A stretch of 37,750 nt of DNA from positions 1-37,750 of the forward strand of contig JBOFCU010000115.1 in the NCBI GenBank assembly GCA_051646285.1, given 5' to 3'. The notes under the pieces are model-generated. The model was not told the DNA's origin and ran no database searches. It worked only from the letters and a program-made list of their open reading frames with translations. The stretch is from Terrirubrum sp051646285. GTDB taxonomy: Bacteria; Pseudomonadota; Alphaproteobacteria; Rhizobiales; Beijerinckiaceae. Shown piece after piece: positions 1-8,131 of the stretch. The number at the start of each line of letters is the position of its first letter. Position 1 is the first letter of the stretch. The translations under genes were made by a program, and so were the position numbers.

Positions 1-345
1 TCCGCAGATCCTGCTGGCTTCACGCAAAAAAGCGCACTTTTTCCCGTTCGATTCAACCAGATGAAGATTGAAGTTGGGACTTGTCTCCTGGCGCAGAATG
101 GCCACAACAATGCCGGGCAGCCCTGCTCCAGCGCCTAAATCAACCCAATGAGCCCGATCCATGTGAAATTTGGCAAGTTGCGCGCAATCCAGAATGTGCC
201 TGTGCCAAACATATGGAATCGTAGATGGCGCAACCAGATTGATTGATTTTTGCCAGCGCTCCAGCAGATGCACGTATGAGTCGAGTCGCTGCAATGTTTC
301 ACGTGAAACATTGAGGTGTGAGAGCACCTCATCTCTACTAAGCAT
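1..345 (-). CDS. rsmG: 16S rRNA (guanine-527-N7) methyltransferase RsmG, 3' part missing
   Basis: RsmG (GidB) uses S-adenosylmethionine to methylate N7 of G527 in 16S rRNA. The first 115 codons are in the window and the gene runs off the left edge. Reading from ATG at 345, the protein has the family N-terminus (LVAPSTIPYVWHRHILD, about residues 36-52) and then the SAM-binding loop WVDLGAGAGLPGIV. A second conserved block, HLVESNGKKCAFLREASRI, precedes the edge. The ATG overlaps the mnmG stop by 8 bases (ATGCTTAG), so the two genes are translationally linked. Codons 12-17 (NVSRET) are spelled by a perfect parS palindrome, listed separately. Identification is confident from motifs and synteny; parA and parB normally follow this gene but lie outside the window. 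Confidence 0.93.
   Translation of the reverse strand, partial: MLSRDEVLSHLNVSRETLQRLDSYVHLLERWQKSINLVAPSTIPYVWHRHILDCAQLAKFHMDRAHWVDLGAGAGLPGIVVAILRQETSPNFNLHLVESNGKKCAFLREASRICG
295..310. promoter_or_regulatory. parS centromere site inside rsmG
   Basis: The 16-bp palindrome TGTTTCACGTGAAACA is an exact match to the bacterial parS consensus bound by ParB. The symmetry extends to 20 bp (293-312). It lies within the rsmG coding region and encodes VSRET in frame. Its position about 9.5 kb from the proposed oriC is typical of a ParABS partition site. Confidence 0.92.
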
Positions 346-2248
346 CAAACTCACCGCCGGTGTTACCTGACACATTAACAACAGCCCTGGTCTGCTTCCG
401 CCTTGCAGACGCAGCCAGCAACAACAATGCAGCAGGCGTCATGCCCTCGATGCGCCCAGCCTGCCCAAGGGTGTGTGGTGCGACAGCCGTCAACTTCTGC
501 AACAACTCATTGGATAGACCAGATAATGATGCATAATCAAACGCTTTGCCAAGCACGATATGCTCATCTCGGCGAAACCGTGCAATGTCCTCATCCTGGC
601 GATCGATATAGTTCGCATAGCTGGCATCGTTCATGATGCGATCAGCAATCTTGGCTGGAATATCTGAGAGAACTGGCCAAATCAGAGCCAATCGGTTCAT
701 ATCAATATCGGGCCGGCTCAACAGCTCAAATGCAGACCGGCGAATGCCATCACGATTGATGGACAGCCCATAGACTTCCCCTTCATTGGGTGTGAGTGAC
801 ATAGACTGCAACGCCGTACGCCATTCTCCCAACTGTTTGCTGAGCTCGAGAAACTGCGTCTCTCGCCATATTCCAATGCAACCCCATGCGATACCCTGTC
901 GGGTCAGGCGTTCATCAGCATTGTCAACACGCAGCGACAGGCGGAACTCGGAGCGAGACGTAAACATGCGATAAGGTTCACTCACGCCCTTTGTAACCAG
1001 ATCATCGACAAGGACACCTATATAGGCAGAGGAGCGATCAACGACGACAGCGTCACCACCGCTAGCGATACGCGCGGCATTGAGGCCTGCCACCAGCCCC
1101 TGGGCAGCAGCCTCTTCATACCCAGTTGTGCCGTTGATTTGGCCAGCCAGAAAAAGCCCGGCAAGATACTTGGTTTCCAATGTTGCGAACAAAGATCTAG
1201 GATCAACGAAGTCATATTCGATCGCATATCCATGGCGCATGATCGCCACATCTTTGAGCCCGGGAATGCTTCGCAGAAACTGGTCTTGCACTGAACGCGG
1301 AAGAGATGTCGAAAGACCGTTGGGATAAACCGTCGGATCGTCCAGGCCTTCTGGCTCGAGAAAAATCTGATGCCCGTCGCGGTCACCAAATCGCACAACC
1401 TTATCTTCAATCGAGGGGCAATAGCGCGGGCCGCGACCCTCAATATCACCACTATAAACAGCGGAGCGCGACAGATTTTGGCGTATAATGGCGTGTGTTG
1501 CCTCAGTTGTACGCGTTACCCCGCAGGCAATCTGGCGGTTTGTAATTGTGTCGGTCAGTGTGGAAAAAGGCTCTGGCGGTTCATCGCCCCACTGCTGATC
1601 GAGCTGATCCCATCTGATGGTACGGCCATCCAGCCGTGCCGGCGTACCCGTCTTCAAGCGGCCAAGCGGAAAATTATGGGCTGCAAGTGTTGCAGACAAA
1701 CCAACTGATGGTGCCTCACCATTCCGCCCGGCTGGAATTTTCTCCTCGCCTATATGGATCAGCCCGCGCAAGAAGGTTCCTGTTGTAATCACGACGGCAC
1801 CAGCGCGAAACACCTGACCATCAGCCAAGACCACACCTGTAACGCGCCCTGCAACGACTTGCAGATCGAATACATCACCCTCAAGCACTGTCAGATTGCT
1901 TTGGCTGGAAATCTCACGCTGCATCGCCTTCCGATAAAGCGCGCGGTCGGCTTGTGCCCGAGGGCCGCGCACGGCAGGACCCTTGCGCCGATTCAACACG
2001 CGGAACTGAATGCCAGCCGCGTCAGCGACGCGCCCCATGAGTCCATCGAGTGCATCGATTTCTCTGACGAGATGACCCTTTCCAAGTCCACCGATAGCAG
2101 GGTTGCAGGACATCTCGCCAATGGTGTCAAAGCGATGCGTGATGAGGACAGTTTGCGCACCAAACCGCGCTGCTGCACCAGCAGCCTCGCACCCGGCGTG
2201 GCCGCCGCCAATCACAATCACATCGAAGCTGCACATGGTTTGACTCAT
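338..2248 (-). CDS. mnmG: tRNA uridine-5-carboxymethylaminomethyl modification enzyme MnmG (GidA)
   Basis: MnmG is the FAD- and NADH-dependent partner of MnmE. Together they install (carboxymethyl)aminomethyl groups on U34 of certain tRNAs in the cytoplasm. The protein is 636 aa, close to the usual 620-640. It has the FAD-binding GGGHAGCEAA at residues 14-23, CNPAIGGLGKGHLVREID, and GPRYCPSIEDKVVRF. The cysteine in that last block falls at residue 277, the same number as the catalytic Cys of the E. coli enzyme. GQINGTTGYEEAAAQG and FTSRSEFRLSLRVDNADERL follow. I start at ATG 2248, 5 bases after an AGG ribosome-binding site; a GTG two codons upstream (2254) is possible. It overlaps rsmG by 8 bases, and a parS lies just upstream. 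Confidence 0.97.
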   Translation of the reverse strand: MSQTMCSFDVIVIGGGHAGCEAAGAAARFGAQTVLITHRFDTIGEMSCNPAIGGLGKGHLVREIDALDGLMGRVADAAGIQFRVLNRRKGPAVRGPRAQADRALYRKAMQREISSQSNLTVLEGDVFDLQVVAGRVTGVVLADGQVFRAGAVVITTGTFLRGLIHIGEEKIPAGRNGEAPSVGLSATLAAHNFPLGRLKTGTPARLDGRTIRWDQLDQQWGDEPPEPFSTLTDTITNRQIACGVTRTTEATHAIIRQNLSRSAVYSGDIEGRGPRYCPSIEDKVVRFGDRDGHQIFLEPEGLDDPTVYPNGLSTSLPRSVQDQFLRSIPGLKDVAIMRHGYAIEYDFVDPRSLFATLETKYLAGLFLAGQINGTTGYEEAAAQGLVAGLNAARIASGGDAVVVDRSSAYIGVLVDDLVTKGVSEPYRMFTSRSEFRLSLRVDNADERLTRQGIAWGCIGIWRETQFLELSKQLGEWRTALQSMSLTPNEGEVYGLSINRDGIRRSAFELLSRPDIDMNRLALIWPVLSDIPAKIADRIMNDASYANYIDRQDEDIARFRRDEHIVLGKAFDYASLSGLSNELLQKLTAVAPHTLGQAGRIEGMTPAALLLLAASARRKQTRAVVNVSGNTGGEFDA

Positions 2249-2285
2249 GGTCACCTGTTACCGAAAAGCCTACTTTGAGTCACGA

Positions 2286-2301
2286 TGTTTCACGTGAAAC
2301 A
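2286..2301. promoter_or_regulatory. parS centromere site, mnmE-mnmG intergenic
   Basis: This is a second exact copy of the 16-bp parS palindrome TGTTTCACGTGAAACA, 38 bp upstream of the mnmG ATG in the 94-100 bp gap after mnmE. Two identical 16-mers 2.0 kb apart cannot reasonably be chance. ParB spreading from this site could also affect mnmG transcription; that is inference. Confidence 0.92.
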
Positions 2302-2348
2302 CCACCCGTCAGATTCTGTCGTGCACAACTGGTGCTATTTCCAACCTG

Positions 2349-3677
2349 CTATTTGCCAATACAAAAGCCGGAAAAGATCGCACCTAACACGTCCTCGACA
2401 TCGACCCTGCCAGTAATCCGTCCTAATGAGCGCAGGGCAAGCCTAAGCTCCTCCGCAACCAATTCATCATGTCTGCCCTTGTCAAAAAGCGCAATCGCTC
2501 GCTGAAGGCATGCGACAGTATCGGTCAACGCCTCTCGATGGCGCCTCCGGGTTATCAAACCAGACCCTGCACCGAACGTGGCTTCTGCCCTGCCCACAAT
2601 CAACGCAAGAAGATCGTCCATGCCCACACCGGTCAATGCCGATATCTTTACACTTTCTTCACCATGTTTCGGACTCGAATCGATAATCAGATCTGCCTTG
2701 GTCAGAACGGGCACAGCACCCGGTAAAGGCTCTGATTCACACGATGATTCAGCGGTGTACGCCATAAGCCACAGCAAAAGATCAGCCTGCTCGGCACGCA
2801 ACCGCGTTCTTGCAATGCCTTCATTTTCAATTGGATCGGAAGAGTCACGAATTCCGGCTGTATCAATGAGCGTGACTGGCCAGCCATCAACATCGAGATG
2901 AATCTCGATCACATCGCGGGTCGTCCCCGGCATGGGCGAAACAATGGCCACCTCACGCTGTGCCAGCACATTCATCAGAGTTGATTTACCAGCGTTGGGC
3001 GGACCAGCGATCACCACTGTAAATCCGTCACGCAGACGTTCGCGGCCACTATTCTCGCTCAGCATTTTCTCGATATCGGCGAGCAGGACGCCAACACTGA
3101 CCATGGCCGAAGTCAGAGCGCCGCTATCAACGTCAGCTTCATCCGAAAAGTCGAGTGTGGCTTCAGCCCATGCGGATGCATGCAACAAGCGTTGCCGCCA
3201 GTCCTCGATCTGCCGGCCCAGCGCGCCATCGAGCTGGCGGAGGGCCTGACGCCGCTGCATCGCCGTCTCGGCATCAATCAGATCGGCCAGCCCCTCCACC
3301 GCCGCAAGATCCAGCTTGCCATTGGCAAAGGCGCGCTGGGCAAATTCGCCCGGCTCCGCCATGCGGGCACCACATCCCGCCATCAAAGCGTCAAGCAGAC
3401 CCGCCGCGACGCTACGCCCGCCGTGGATATGGAACTCAGCCGAATCCTCACCGGTAAAACTGGCGGGACCAGGAAACCAGAGCACCAGCGCCTGATCGAT
3501 GGCTTCGCCATCACGAGGGTCGGTCAAGCGGCAAAGGGTCGCTTGTCTTGGTTTTGGAAGACGGCCGGCCATGGCCTTGATGCTGGCGGCTGTGCCGGGA
3601 CCAGAAATACGCATGACTGCAATCGCCGCGCGGCCGCGCGCCGTTGCCAGCGCAACGATGGTATCCATATCCCGCAT
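2349..3677 (-). CDS. mnmE: tRNA modification GTPase MnmE (TrmE)
   Basis: MnmE is the GTPase half of the MnmEG complex that modifies wobble uridine in tRNA. The 442-aa protein has the N-terminal formyl-tetrahydrofolate-binding domain (DTIVALATARG, then FTGEDSAEFHIHGG near 74-87). A helical domain follows, with an inserted G domain: P-loop GPPNAGKS at 225-232, GTTRD, DTAG, and TKAD in place of the usual NKxD. The protein ends in the family's FCIGK, whose cysteine is required for activity in E. coli. The start is ATG 3677, with AGAG 8 bases upstream; ATG 3668 is an alternative and gives the more usual N-terminus MDTIVAL. It precedes mnmG in the same direction, as in other alphaproteobacteria. 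Confidence 0.96.
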   Translation of the reverse strand: MRDMDTIVALATARGRAAIAVMRISGPGTAASIKAMAGRLPKPRQATLCRLTDPRDGEAIDQALVLWFPGPASFTGEDSAEFHIHGGRSVAAGLLDALMAGCGARMAEPGEFAQRAFANGKLDLAAVEGLADLIDAETAMQRRQALRQLDGALGRQIEDWRQRLLHASAWAEATLDFSDEADVDSGALTSAMVSVGVLLADIEKMLSENSGRERLRDGFTVVIAGPPNAGKSTLMNVLAQREVAIVSPMPGTTRDVIEIHLDVDGWPVTLIDTAGIRDSSDPIENEGIARTRLRAEQADLLLWLMAYTAESSCESEPLPGAVPVLTKADLIIDSSPKHGEESVKISALTGVGMDDLLALIVGRAEATFGAGSGLITRRRHREALTDTVACLQRAIALFDKGRHDELVAEELRLALRSLGRITGRVDVEDVLGAIFSGFCIGK

Positions 3678-3827
3678 ATGATGAACTCTGCGCCGCCACC
3701 GGCCTGAAGCAGTCTCGACGAACGAAGCCGGTCCGCTACTCTTGCAAGACCGGTGCGGTCAAGTGGGATACCAGACGCGGGCAGTCTTGCCACTGCTGCC
3801 GGCCGATAGGAATCAGAAGGACAGGCC

Positions 3828-5873
3828 ATGACGACAGGAAACAGCAGAACCGGTCATAACCGTCTTGGCAGCGCCAGAAGCCCCTACCTGCGCCAGCACA
3901 GCCACAATCCTGTCCATTGGTGGGAATGGGGCGATGCAGCCTTCGCCGCCGCCAATGCCACCGGCAAGCCCGTCCTGCTCTCTGTCGGCTATGCGGCCTG
4001 CCACTGGTGCCATGTCATGGCCCACGAAAGTTTCGAGAACGAATCCATCGCCGCCGTGATGAATGACCTGTTCGTTAATATCAAAGTGGACCGCGAGGAG
4101 CGGCCCGACATTGATCATATCTACATGGCGGCGCTGCATGCCCTCGGCGAACAGGGTGGCTGGCCGCTCACCATGTTTCTGGATAGCAATCGCAAGCCAT
4201 TCTGGGGCGGCACCTATTTTCCACCCGTCAGCCGCTATGGCCGTCCCGGCTTTTCCGATCTGTTGCGGCAGGTGGCGGCGATCTACCGTGATGACGCGAT
4301 ACGGATCAATCACAACACCCAGGCGCTCACGGCCCACCTGCTGGCCACCCAGAACACGGCAAACCGGGGGACTGATACGGCAGATCTCACGGCGCACGAC
4401 TTTATCCATGCCGCGCAACAGATACCGGCGGCGTTTGATGCTGTGAATGGCGGGCTGAGCGGGGCGCCAAAATTTCCCAACCCGCCCATTCTCAATGCCC
4501 TGTGGCGGGCAGCCAGCAGCAGCGGCGATGCAACCCTGCGCCAGCCGGTGCTGACCACCCTACGGCGCATGGCGCTCGGCGGGATCCATGATCACATCGG
4601 TGGCGGATTCGCCCGATATTCCGTCGATGCGCATTGGCTGGTCCCGCATTTTGAAAAGATGCTCTACGATAACGCCCAGCTTCTCGAACTTTACGCATTG
4701 GCTGCCGCCCAGACCGGGGACGTCCTGTTTCACGATGCCGCCAGTGGCATTGTCCAGTGGCTTGAACGGGACATGATCAAGGCAGGGGGCTTTGCCTCGA
4801 GCCTCGATGCCGACTCGGAAGGCGAGGAAGGCAAGGTCTATGTCTGGAGCCGTTCCGACATCGAATCGATTCTTGGGCCTGAACAGGCGCGTCTGTTCTG
4901 CCGGCACTACGACATCTCCAATGGCGGCAATTTCGAGGGACACAACATCCCCAACCGCCTGGCTGACCAGACCCAGTCCGAAGCCGAGCGCGTCACGCTG
5001 AAGGCACTCAGCGCCGCCTTGCTGGCCGTGCGCAACACGCGCGTGCCGCCCGGACGCGATGACAAGGTGCTGGCAGACTGGAACGGGCTGATGATCACGG
5101 CGCTGGCGCGCGCCGGTTTGCTTCTCGGCAGACAGGATTGGGTCGGGCTGGCACGCCGCGCCCATGACTTCATCCGCCGCACCATGATGCGGGACGGCGC
5201 TCTGGCCCATTCCTGGCTTGATGGCATCGGCGTACTGCCAGCCTTTGCGCTCGATCATGCCGCGATGGCGCTGGCCAGCCTGACATTGGCGGAAGCCACG
5301 CAAGACCAGCCTCTGCTGGTCTTGGCGCGGCACGATCTCGACGGACTGCACGGCGATTACGCCGACATGCAGACGGGCAATCTCGCCATGACCCATGCCG
5401 GTGGTGAGGCTCTGATTGTGCGCCCCGCGCCGACCCATGATGACGCGGTGCCCAATGCCAATGGCGTATATGCCGAAGCGCTGGTGCGTTACGCAGCGCT
5501 GACAGGCGATGACAGTTACCGCGCGCGGGCCGACCATCTCTTCCGCCATCTCGCACCGGTGATGCGCAAATCCGCCATGGCCCATGGCTCCCTGTGGAGC
5601 GCATTTGATCTGCGGCTGAATGCCGCCCAGATCGTGATCGCCGGACCTGATCAGGACGCGCTGCGCGCTACCGCCTTACGTCTGCCGTTTCACCAGCGAA
5701 TCGTTCTTGCCATTGCAGAGGGGGCGGTGCTGCCGCCGGATCATCCGGCCTCTGGTGCGGCAGCCGCAGCGCGCGGGCAAGCGGCGGCGTTTGTATGCCA
5801 TGATGGGCGTTGTTCGCTGCCGATTGTCAGTGCCGATGCCCTGACAGAACGGTTTGGCCTTGGGAGGGACTAG
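3828..5873 (+). CDS. YyaL/DUF255-family thioredoxin-domain protein
   Basis: This 681-aa protein belongs to the YyaL / SPATA20 family, whose biochemical role is unsettled. The N-terminal thioredoxin-like domain (DUF255) shows SPYLRQHSHNPVHWWEWG, then the CxxC-type motif CHWC at residues 58-61. VDREERPDID and GGWPLTMFLDSNRKPFWGGTYFPP follow. The rest resembles the (alpha/alpha)6 barrel of N-acylglucosamine 2-epimerase-like proteins (GGIHDHIGGGFARYS, HFEKMLYDNAQL, DKVLADWNGLMI). No signal peptide is visible, so it is probably cytoplasmic. It starts at ATG 3828 behind AGAAGGAC. It is divergent from mnmE, and its stop codon overlaps that of the convergent GNAT gene. It interrupts an otherwise minus-strand run left of the origin. 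Confidence 0.9.
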   Translation: MTTGNSRTGHNRLGSARSPYLRQHSHNPVHWWEWGDAAFAAANATGKPVLLSVGYAACHWCHVMAHESFENESIAAVMNDLFVNIKVDREERPDIDHIYMAALHALGEQGGWPLTMFLDSNRKPFWGGTYFPPVSRYGRPGFSDLLRQVAAIYRDDAIRINHNTQALTAHLLATQNTANRGTDTADLTAHDFIHAAQQIPAAFDAVNGGLSGAPKFPNPPILNALWRAASSSGDATLRQPVLTTLRRMALGGIHDHIGGGFARYSVDAHWLVPHFEKMLYDNAQLLELYALAAAQTGDVLFHDAASGIVQWLERDMIKAGGFASSLDADSEGEEGKVYVWSRSDIESILGPEQARLFCRHYDISNGGNFEGHNIPNRLADQTQSEAERVTLKALSAALLAVRNTRVPPGRDDKVLADWNGLMITALARAGLLLGRQDWVGLARRAHDFIRRTMMRDGALAHSWLDGIGVLPAFALDHAAMALASLTLAEATQDQPLLVLARHDLDGLHGDYADMQTGNLAMTHAGGEALIVRPAPTHDDAVPNANGVYAEALVRYAALTGDDSYRARADHLFRHLAPVMRKSAMAHGSLWSAFDLRLNAAQIVIAGPDQDALRATALRLPFHQRIVLAIAEGAVLPPDHPASGAAAAARGQAAAFVCHDGRCSLPIVSADALTERFGLGRD

Positions 5874-6349
5874 AAATCCAGCCGCATATAGACCGTGTCA
5901 GGCAGCGGGTTGTCATAATAGGCCGGCACCGTAACAAAGCCGAGGCTGCCATACAGGGCCTGCGCGGTACGCATGCCCGCAAGCGAATCCAGCACCATAA
6001 AGCTGTGCCCGGCAGCGCGTGCCTCGCCAATCAGGCGCTGCGCCAGAACCCGGCCAAGGCCCAGCCCGCGATAGCCTGGCCGCACAAACAGCCGCTTCAT
6101 TTCGCAGCCATCCCCGAACCGGCGGTAACAGCCCACGGCCGCGGCCGCGCCATCAGCACGGGCGAGGAAAACCGCGCCATCAGGCCGGGCATATTTACCC
6201 GGCAGGGTGGCCAGCTCAGCATCAAAATCCTGGAAGCAGAGATCGACATCAAGGGAGGCGGCATAGGCCCTGAACAGGCCCACAACGGTCTCCCGGTCTG
6301 CAGGCCAGACCGCCTCACCAATCGTACGGGTGCTGTCGGGAGTGGCCAT
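5870..6349 (-). CDS. GNAT-family N-acetyltransferase
   Basis: A 159-aa single-domain GNAT protein that probably transfers an acetyl group from acetyl-CoA; the substrate is unknown. The acetyl-CoA-binding motif A reads KRLFVRPGYRGLGLGRVLAQ, containing the R-x-x-G-x-G pattern. The C-terminal part, YGSLGFVTVPAYYDNPLPD, matches the end of small-molecule GNATs. I start at ATG 6349, which has AGGTGA 8 bases upstream; a GTG at 6361 is less likely. It lies downstream of rho behind a hairpin, so it may have its own promoter or depend on readthrough. Its stop overlaps that of the convergent YyaL-family gene by a few bases. Confidence 0.88.
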   Translation of the reverse strand: MATPDSTRTIGEAVWPADRETVVGLFRAYAASLDVDLCFQDFDAELATLPGKYARPDGAVFLARADGAAAAVGCYRRFGDGCEMKRLFVRPGYRGLGLGRVLAQRLIGEARAAGHSFMVLDSLAGMRTAQALYGSLGFVTVPAYYDNPLPDTVYMRLDF

Positions 6350-6384
6350 GCGGAGAATCACCTGTGCCGGCGGCGCAAAGCAGA

Positions 6385-6409
6385 AAGGCCGGAGCGTTGC
6401 CCCGGCCTT
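6385..6409 (-). terminator. Hairpin after rho
   Basis: AAGGCCGG (6385-6392) pairs with CCGGCCTT (6402-6409), leaving a 9-base loop, just past the rho stop codon. On the minus strand a short T-rich stretch follows. It is a plausible intrinsic terminator for rho, weaker than others in this window. Confidence 0.6.
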
Positions 6410-6412
6410 GTC

Positions 6413-7678
6413 CTACGTATTCATCGAATCGAAGAAATCCGAATTGCCCTTGGTCTGGCGGAACTTGTCGAGCAGGAACTCGATGGCATCCACCGTGCCC
6501 ATCGGGTTGAGGATGCGGCGCAGGACATACATCTTCTTGAGAATGTCCTTGTCCACCAGCAGCTCCTCCTTGCGGGTGCCGGAGCGGGTGATGTCGATGG
6601 CGGGGAACACGCGCTTGTCCGACACCTTGCGGTCGAGAATGATTTCCGAGTTGCCGGTGCCCTTGAACTCTTCAAAGATTACCTCGTCCATGCGGCTGCC
6701 GGTATCGATCAGGGCGGTGGCGATGATGGTCAGCGATCCGCCTTCCTCGATGTTGCGGGCGGCACCGAAGAAGCGCTTCGGCCGTTGCAGCGCATTGGCA
6801 TCAACACCACCGGTCAGCACCTTGCCTGATGACGGGACGACCGTGTTGTAGGCGCGGCCAAGGCGGGTGATCGAATCGAGCAGGATCACCACGTCGCGGC
6901 CATGCTCGACCAGGCGCTTGGCCTTTTCGATGACCATTTCCGCAACCTGCACATGGCGTGTCGCCGGTTCATCGAAGGTGGACGACACGACCTCGCCCTT
7001 CACAGAGCGCTGCATGTCCGTCACTTCCTCGGGCCGCTCGTCGATCAGCAGCACGATGAGATAGCACTCGGGATGGTTGGCCGCGATCGATTGGGCGATG
7101 TTCTGCAGGATCACGGTTTTGCCGGTGCGCGGCGGCGCCACGATCAGGGCGCGCTGGCCCTTGCCGATGGGTGCCACCACATCCATGACCCGGGCCGAAA
7201 AATCCTTTTTCGTCGGGTCATCATGCTCCAGCCTGATCCGCTGGTTGGGATAGAGCGGCGTCAGATTGTCGAAATGGACCTTGTGCTTGATCTTGTCCGG
7301 GTCTTCAAAATTGATCGTGTTGACCTTGAGCAGCGCAAAGTAGCGTTCACCATTCTGCGGTGAACGGATCGGCCCTTCAACAGTGTCGCCGGTACGCAGG
7401 CCGAATTTCCGGATCTGCTGGGGCGAAATATAAATATCATCCGGGCCGGCGAGATAGTTGGCGTCGGAGGAGCGCAGGAAGCCGAAGCCATCCTGTAAAA
7501 CCTCGACAACACCTTCACCGATAATCTCGGTTTCCTTCGCTGCAAGCTGCTTCAGGATCGCGAACATCAGTTCCTGCTTGCGCATGGCACTGGCATTCTC
7601 GACCTCAAGCTCTTCAGCAAAGGTCACCAGTTCGGTAACGGATTTCGCCTTGAGTTCGTGGAGTTTGATTTCCCGCAT
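6413..7678 (-). CDS. rho: Transcription termination factor Rho
   Basis: Rho is the hexameric RNA-dependent ATPase that terminates transcription. From ATG 7678 the protein is 421 aa, against 419 in E. coli. It has the N-terminal Rho-N helices (MREIKLHELKAKSVTELV) and the RNA-binding cold-shock fold with DGFGFLRS at 63-70. Walker A APPRTGKT is at 181-188, followed by LLIDERPEEVTDMQR and the Walker B-region VVILLDSITRLGRAYN. SSGKVLTGGVDANAL and the C-terminal DAIEFLLDKFRQTKGN complete it. The reading frame stays open upstream to 7813, but that extension does not look like Rho and is rejected. The hemE-hemJ-rho order is typical of alphaproteobacteria. Tandem repeats lie 200-410 bp upstream. Confidence 0.98.
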   Translation of the reverse strand: MREIKLHELKAKSVTELVTFAEELEVENASAMRKQELMFAILKQLAAKETEIIGEGVVEVLQDGFGFLRSSDANYLAGPDDIYISPQQIRKFGLRTGDTVEGPIRSPQNGERYFALLKVNTINFEDPDKIKHKVHFDNLTPLYPNQRIRLEHDDPTKKDFSARVMDVVAPIGKGQRALIVAPPRTGKTVILQNIAQSIAANHPECYLIVLLIDERPEEVTDMQRSVKGEVVSSTFDEPATRHVQVAEMVIEKAKRLVEHGRDVVILLDSITRLGRAYNTVVPSSGKVLTGGVDANALQRPKRFFGAARNIEEGGSLTIIATALIDTGSRMDEVIFEEFKGTGNSEIILDRKVSDKRVFPAIDITRSGTRKEELLVDKDILKKMYVLRRILNPMGTVDAIEFLLDKFRQTKGNSDFFDSMNT

Positions 7679-7880
7679 GGGGATAAACCTTAAAGTCAAT
7701 GGGCCGTCCTGAACGATGGGGCGGCCGGAGGGTCGGAAAGCAAGCCCAAGCCGGTCATCGGCCTGTGGCAGCGGCGCTGTCAAAACGCGGGCGCTAACGG
7801 GAGCGCTCAGCACCGCAATGTCTGGGGAAGACGCTGGCTATGTAGCCGCGACTCAACGGAAGCACAACCCGCATCGGCCC
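7679..7880. other. Upstream region of rho without a gene
   Basis: About 200 bp between the rho start and the tandem repeats. Open frames here are extensions of neighbours with no recognisable protein. It probably holds the rho promoter and 5' leader, but no convincing -35/-10 pair was found. Confidence 0.4.
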
Positions 7881-7918
7881 GAAAAGTGGGAACCGGTTTT
7901 CGGAGCAGGCCGATGCGG
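7869..7918. repeat. Rhizobiales-type intergenic palindrome
   Basis: CCGCATCGGCC (7869-7879) is the exact inverse complement of GGCCGATGCGG (7908-7918). Inside lies GAAAAGTGGGAACCGGTTTT followed by C, itself an imperfect hairpin (GAAAA/TTTTC ends). From memory, palindromes with this GTGGGAACCGG core are widespread between genes in Rhizobiales genomes. It forms the left part of the tandem array described next. Confidence 0.7.
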
Positions 7919-8090
7919 TCAAACTGCGGGGCCCGCAGACATTGGGGCCCGAAAAGTGGGAACCGGTTTTCGGAGCAGGCCGATGCGGTCAAACTGCGGG
8001 GCCCGCAGACATTGGGGCCTGAAAAGTGGGAACCGGTTTTCGGAGCAGGCCGATGCGGTCAAACTGCGGGGGCCGCAGACATTGGGGCCC
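7881..8090. repeat. Three tandem 70-bp repeats
   Basis: Units at 7881-7950, 7951-8020 and 8021-8090 are each exactly 70 bp and nearly identical. Unit 2 differs from unit 1 at its last base (C to T). Unit 3 differs at one internal base, in the run before GCAGAC. Each unit carries GTGGGAACCGG flanked by GAAAA and TTTTC. Each also has a second short palindrome, CTGCGGGGCCCGCAG, reduced in unit 3 to a 6-bp stem. The array lies between hemJ and rho, both on the minus strand, and would be in the rho leader or the hemJ 3' end if transcribed. There are no unique spacers, so it is not a CRISPR. Confidence 0.95.
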
Positions 8091-8131
8091 CGCCAGCGAA
8101 AACTGAAGAACGGCGGGCTGGGAAGTCAGCC

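Noticed and set aside
3738..3792. Inverted repeats in the mnmE / YyaL-family gap (GACCG-GTG-CGGTC; GCAAGAC/GTCTTGC)
   Set aside because: Short stems in GC-rich DNA, mutually exclusive, with no known riboswitch or operator pattern.
4560..5585. Long antisense open frame (341 codons) opposite the YyaL-family gene
   Set aside because: It reads as low-complexity His/Arg/Gly-rich protein without family motifs and mirrors the codon bias of the real gene; it is a shadow frame. The same holds for the antisense frames at 11441-12352, 14600-15577, 25308-26219 and 30262-31164.
7881..8090. CRISPR array
   Set aside because: Units are contiguous 70-bp copies without unique spacers, and no cas gene is nearby.
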